The notes beneath the pieces were generated by a model that was not told where the DNA came from, did no database searches, and was given only the letters and a program-made list of their open reading frames with translations. This document shows, in pieces, positions 12,637 through 12,812 of a stretch of 12,812 bases of DNA (within the stretch, counting starts at the first letter, position 1; each line of letters starts with the position of its first letter). Location of the stretch: the NCBI GenBank assembly GCA_035461345.1, contig DATHVJ010000193.1:1-12812 (forward strand). The letters run 5' to 3'. The stretch comes from DASPWW01 sp035461345 (GTDB lineage Bacteria > Actinomycetota > Thermoleophilia > Solirubrobacterales > 70-9). Both the position numbers and the translations under genes were made by a program.

Positions 12637-12812
12637 TTACTTCAACCGCCACACCCCGCCCTCGTGGGACGCGACGTAGATCCGGCCCTTCACCCCCTCG
12701 CCGAACGAGGTCGGCGACGGCACGTCGACCTCGAGCGGGCGGTCCTTGCGCGCCCCCGAGAGCTTGGGAACGAAGCTGCGCAGCTTGCCGGCGCAGTGGT
12801 CCGCGTACAGAT
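12637..12812 (-). CDS. PQQ-dependent sugar dehydrogenase-like beta-propeller, 3' end
   Basis: The last 58 residues of a gene whose start is right of the window, ending in TAA at 12637-12639. The sequence YADHCAGKLRSFVPKL is followed later by VPSPTSFGEGVKGRIYVASHEGGVWRLK. The S-FGE-x-GRIYV-x-G-V-R-L pattern matches the closing blade of glucose/sorbosone dehydrogenase-type beta-propellers. Members are usually secreted and oxidise sugars with PQQ, though many homologues are uncharacterised and may not bind PQQ. The cofactor residues are not in the visible part. The decayed copy follows immediately downstream in the same frame, so the two were probably tandem duplicates. Confidence 0.8.
   Translation of the reverse strand, partial: LYADHCAGKLRSFVPKLSGARKDRPLEVDVPSPTSFGEGVKGRIYVASHEGGVWRLK

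Noticed and set aside
1..12812. CRISPR array, tRNA, rRNA, insertion sequence or prophage genes
   Set aside because: I read through both strands and saw no regularly spaced repeats, no cloverleaf or rRNA signatures, and no transposase, integrase or phage motifs. The only element-like structure is the 2380-2544 palindrome.

Overview
The window is very GC-rich, with strong GC bias at third codon positions, little T-rich sequence between genes, several promoters without a Shine-Dalgarno (SD) site, and proteins of actinobacterial flavour. I infer a high-GC actinobacterium, most likely of the Thermoleophilia/Solirubrobacterales type. That placement is inferred from gene flavour, not from a marker gene. 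Most of the window is ordinary chromosome: I see no transposase, integrase, phage gene, tRNA, rRNA or CRISPR array.

Left part (1-3264). The 3' end of an A-type iron-sulfur carrier (HesB/IscA/ErpA) runs rightward. It converges on a leftward cluster read in the order hemQ-like, fprA-like ferredoxin/adrenodoxin reductase, bolA, CGFS monothiol glutaredoxin. All four have iron, heme or Fe-S roles: coproheme decarboxylation, electron supply to ferredoxin, and BolA-Grx [2Fe-2S] handling. The hemQ stop codon and the fprA start codon lie at the two feet of an imperfect palindrome of about 165 nt (2380-2544). In mRNA this palindrome would fold into a long hairpin that buries the fprA SD. It is the most unusual structure in the window.

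Middle (3264-7634). A rightward pair starts divergently from hemQ, with the two start codons sharing a base. The first is a polytopic membrane protein with a degenerate alkaline-phosphatase-like outer domain. The second is a one-chain fusion of a PimA-like GT4 glycosyltransferase and an LPG-synthase-type membrane (flippase-like) domain, apparently made from a leaderless transcript. Together they suggest a lipid-linked glycoconjugate made and handled at the membrane; the product is unknown.

Right part (7635-12812). The cobalamin-independent methionine synthase metE ends at a hairpin shared with a convergent small secreted protein. Next come a possible near-leaderless small ORF and a leftward GabD2-like aldehyde dehydrogenase. 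Last is the 3' end of a PQQ-dependent sugar dehydrogenase-like gene, followed directly by a decayed, internally deleted second copy.

The best candidates for something not yet described are the hemQ-fprA hairpin, the GT4-flippase fusion with its membrane partner, and the heme/Fe-S operon carrying BolA and a CGFS glutaredoxin in what looks like an actinobacterium.
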